DNA of 6,380 bases from Bacillota bacterium (GTDB taxonomy: Bacteria > Bacillota_A > Clostridia > Peptostreptococcales > Anaerovoracaceae), in assembly GCA_017457585.1 (NCBI GenBank), contig JAFTHD010000053.1, positions 1 through 6,380 of the forward strand, given 5' to 3'. Numbering within the stretch: position 1 is the first letter of the stretch; each line of letters starts with the position of its first letter. The position numbers and the translations under genes were made by a program. Under the pieces are notes generated by a model. The model searched no databases, was not told the DNA's origin, and was given only the letters and a program-made list of their open reading frames with translations. Positions 5,623-6,380 of the stretch are shown one piece after another.

Positions 5623-6380
5623 ATGGCAGATTTAAAAGAAATTCTAACAAGCGCCAAGGAGCGAGGCGCTGCTGATATCTTCATCGTTGCAGGCCATCCT
5701 GTATCCTTCAAGATATCCGGTCAGTTCGTCGATTATTCCGATGAAAAGCTGCTTCCGGCAGACACGAGAGAACTGATCACGGGCATGTATGAGCTGGCCG
5801 GTCACAACAGCCAGTCAAAGGTGGAAACGGACGGCGACGATGATCTCAGCTTCGCAATCCCGGGTGTTGCCAGGTTCAGAGCCAATATGTACAAGCAGCG
5901 TGGTTCCCTGTCAGCAGTCGTCAGGGTAATCTCCTTTGCACTCCCTGACCCTGAAAGCTATCACATACCGCAGCAGATTGTGGACTTTGCCAACTTCACA
6001 AAGGGTCTCGTCCTCGTAACAGGCCCGGCAGGAAGCGGTAAATCTGTCAGCCTTTCATGCATCATCGATAAGATCAATTCCACAAGGGCAGATCACATCA
6101 TCACCCTCGAGGATCCTATCGAGTTCCTGCATCCACACAAGCAGAGCATCGTCAGCCAGCGAGAAATCTCCCTGGACACAAAGGACTATGCGGCTGCTCT
6201 CAGGGCTGCGCTCAGGCAGGCTCCTGACGTGATTCTCGTAGGAGAACTGAGAGACCCTGAATCCATCAGCATCGCCATGACGGCTGCGGAAACGGGACAT
6301 CTGGTGCTCAGCACCCTGCATACGTTGGGCGCAAGCAACACCATCGACCGAATCGTGGACGGCTTTTCTGCGGAGATGCA
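5623..6380 (+). CDS. pilT: PilT-family type IV pilus ATPase (3' end beyond window)
   Basis: A hexameric cytoplasmic motor ATPase of the PilT/GspE superfamily, normally powering pilus retraction. The window holds 252 codons of an expected roughly 350. The N-terminal domain (about residues 1-105) has GAADIFIVAGHPVSFKISG, equivalent to the DLHL-SxGxPP region of PilT. The ATPase domain shows Walker A GPAGSGKS (134-141), an Asp box ITLEDPIEFLH (160-170), Walker B DVILVGELRD (202-211) and a His box ETGHLVLSTLHT (223-234), then TIDRIVDGF. The ALRAALRQAPDVILVGELRD layout is PilT rather than PilB/GspE, and the zinc-binding Cys motif of PilB cannot yet be judged because the end is missing. The first ATG at 5618 is a five-codon dead end; ATG 5623, with GGAGA at 5612-5616, is the start. 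The gap from the previous gene is 25 bp. It may retract, or in the absence of PilB also assemble, the filament. Confidence 0.95.
   Translation, partial: MADLKEILTSAKERGAADIFIVAGHPVSFKISGQFVDYSDEKLLPADTRELITGMYELAGHNSQSKVETDGDDDLSFAIPGVARFRANMYKQRGSLSAVVRVISFALPDPESYHIPQQIVDFANFTKGLVLVTGPAGSGKSVSLSCIIDKINSTRADHIITLEDPIEFLHPHKQSIVSQREISLDTKDYAAALRAALRQAPDVILVGELRDPESISIAMTAAETGHLVLSTLHTLGASNTIDRIVDGFSAEM

Overview
The window looks like a chromosomal segment of a Gram-positive anaerobe of the Clostridia/Eubacteriales type. The evidence is strong AGGAGG-like ribosome binding sites, mid-range GC, a lipobox lipoprotein, and a type IV filament gene cluster containing a DUF4860-like protein as seen in Lachnospiraceae and relatives. 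The species cannot be fixed from the sequence.

Left part (1-1159). A leftward gene (197-970) encodes an aromatic-rich protein of about seven transmembrane segments that I do not recognise. It diverges from a rightward TetR-family regulator gene starting at 1160. The gap between them holds a near-perfect 26-bp palindrome (1057-1082), the obvious candidate operator, so the regulator probably controls itself and the membrane protein. The first 196 bases contain no convincing gene, only a short motif (TGGGTCTT) present twice directly and once inverted.

The TetR gene appears broken near its end. The frame stops at 1705, but the adjacent frame continues a convincing TetR C-terminal helix to 1790. 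A single extra base in the GGG at 1658-1660 would explain it.

Right part (about 1787-6380). A clear sigma-70-type promoter (TTGATA, 17 bp, TAGAAT) precedes a tight seven-gene rightward operon. In order it encodes a transglutaminase-like lipoprotein, a PilC/GspF inner-membrane platform protein, four small proteins each with one N-terminal membrane segment (one DUF4860-like, the others minor-pilin-like), and a PilT-family ATPase cut by the right edge. Gaps are 10-25 bp or the genes overlap, and each gene has its own Shine-Dalgarno sequence, so they are probably co-transcribed and partly translationally coupled.

The likely joint role is a small type IV filament (pilus-like or pseudopilus-like) machine: PilC as platform, PilT as motor, the small proteins as filament or tip components, and the lipoprotein as an envelope-anchored papain-fold partner. 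The unusual points are the transglutaminase-like lipoprotein heading the operon and the lack of a canonical prepilin peptidase motif in all four small proteins. No assembly ATPase (PilB/GspE), major pilin or prepilin peptidase is visible in this window.
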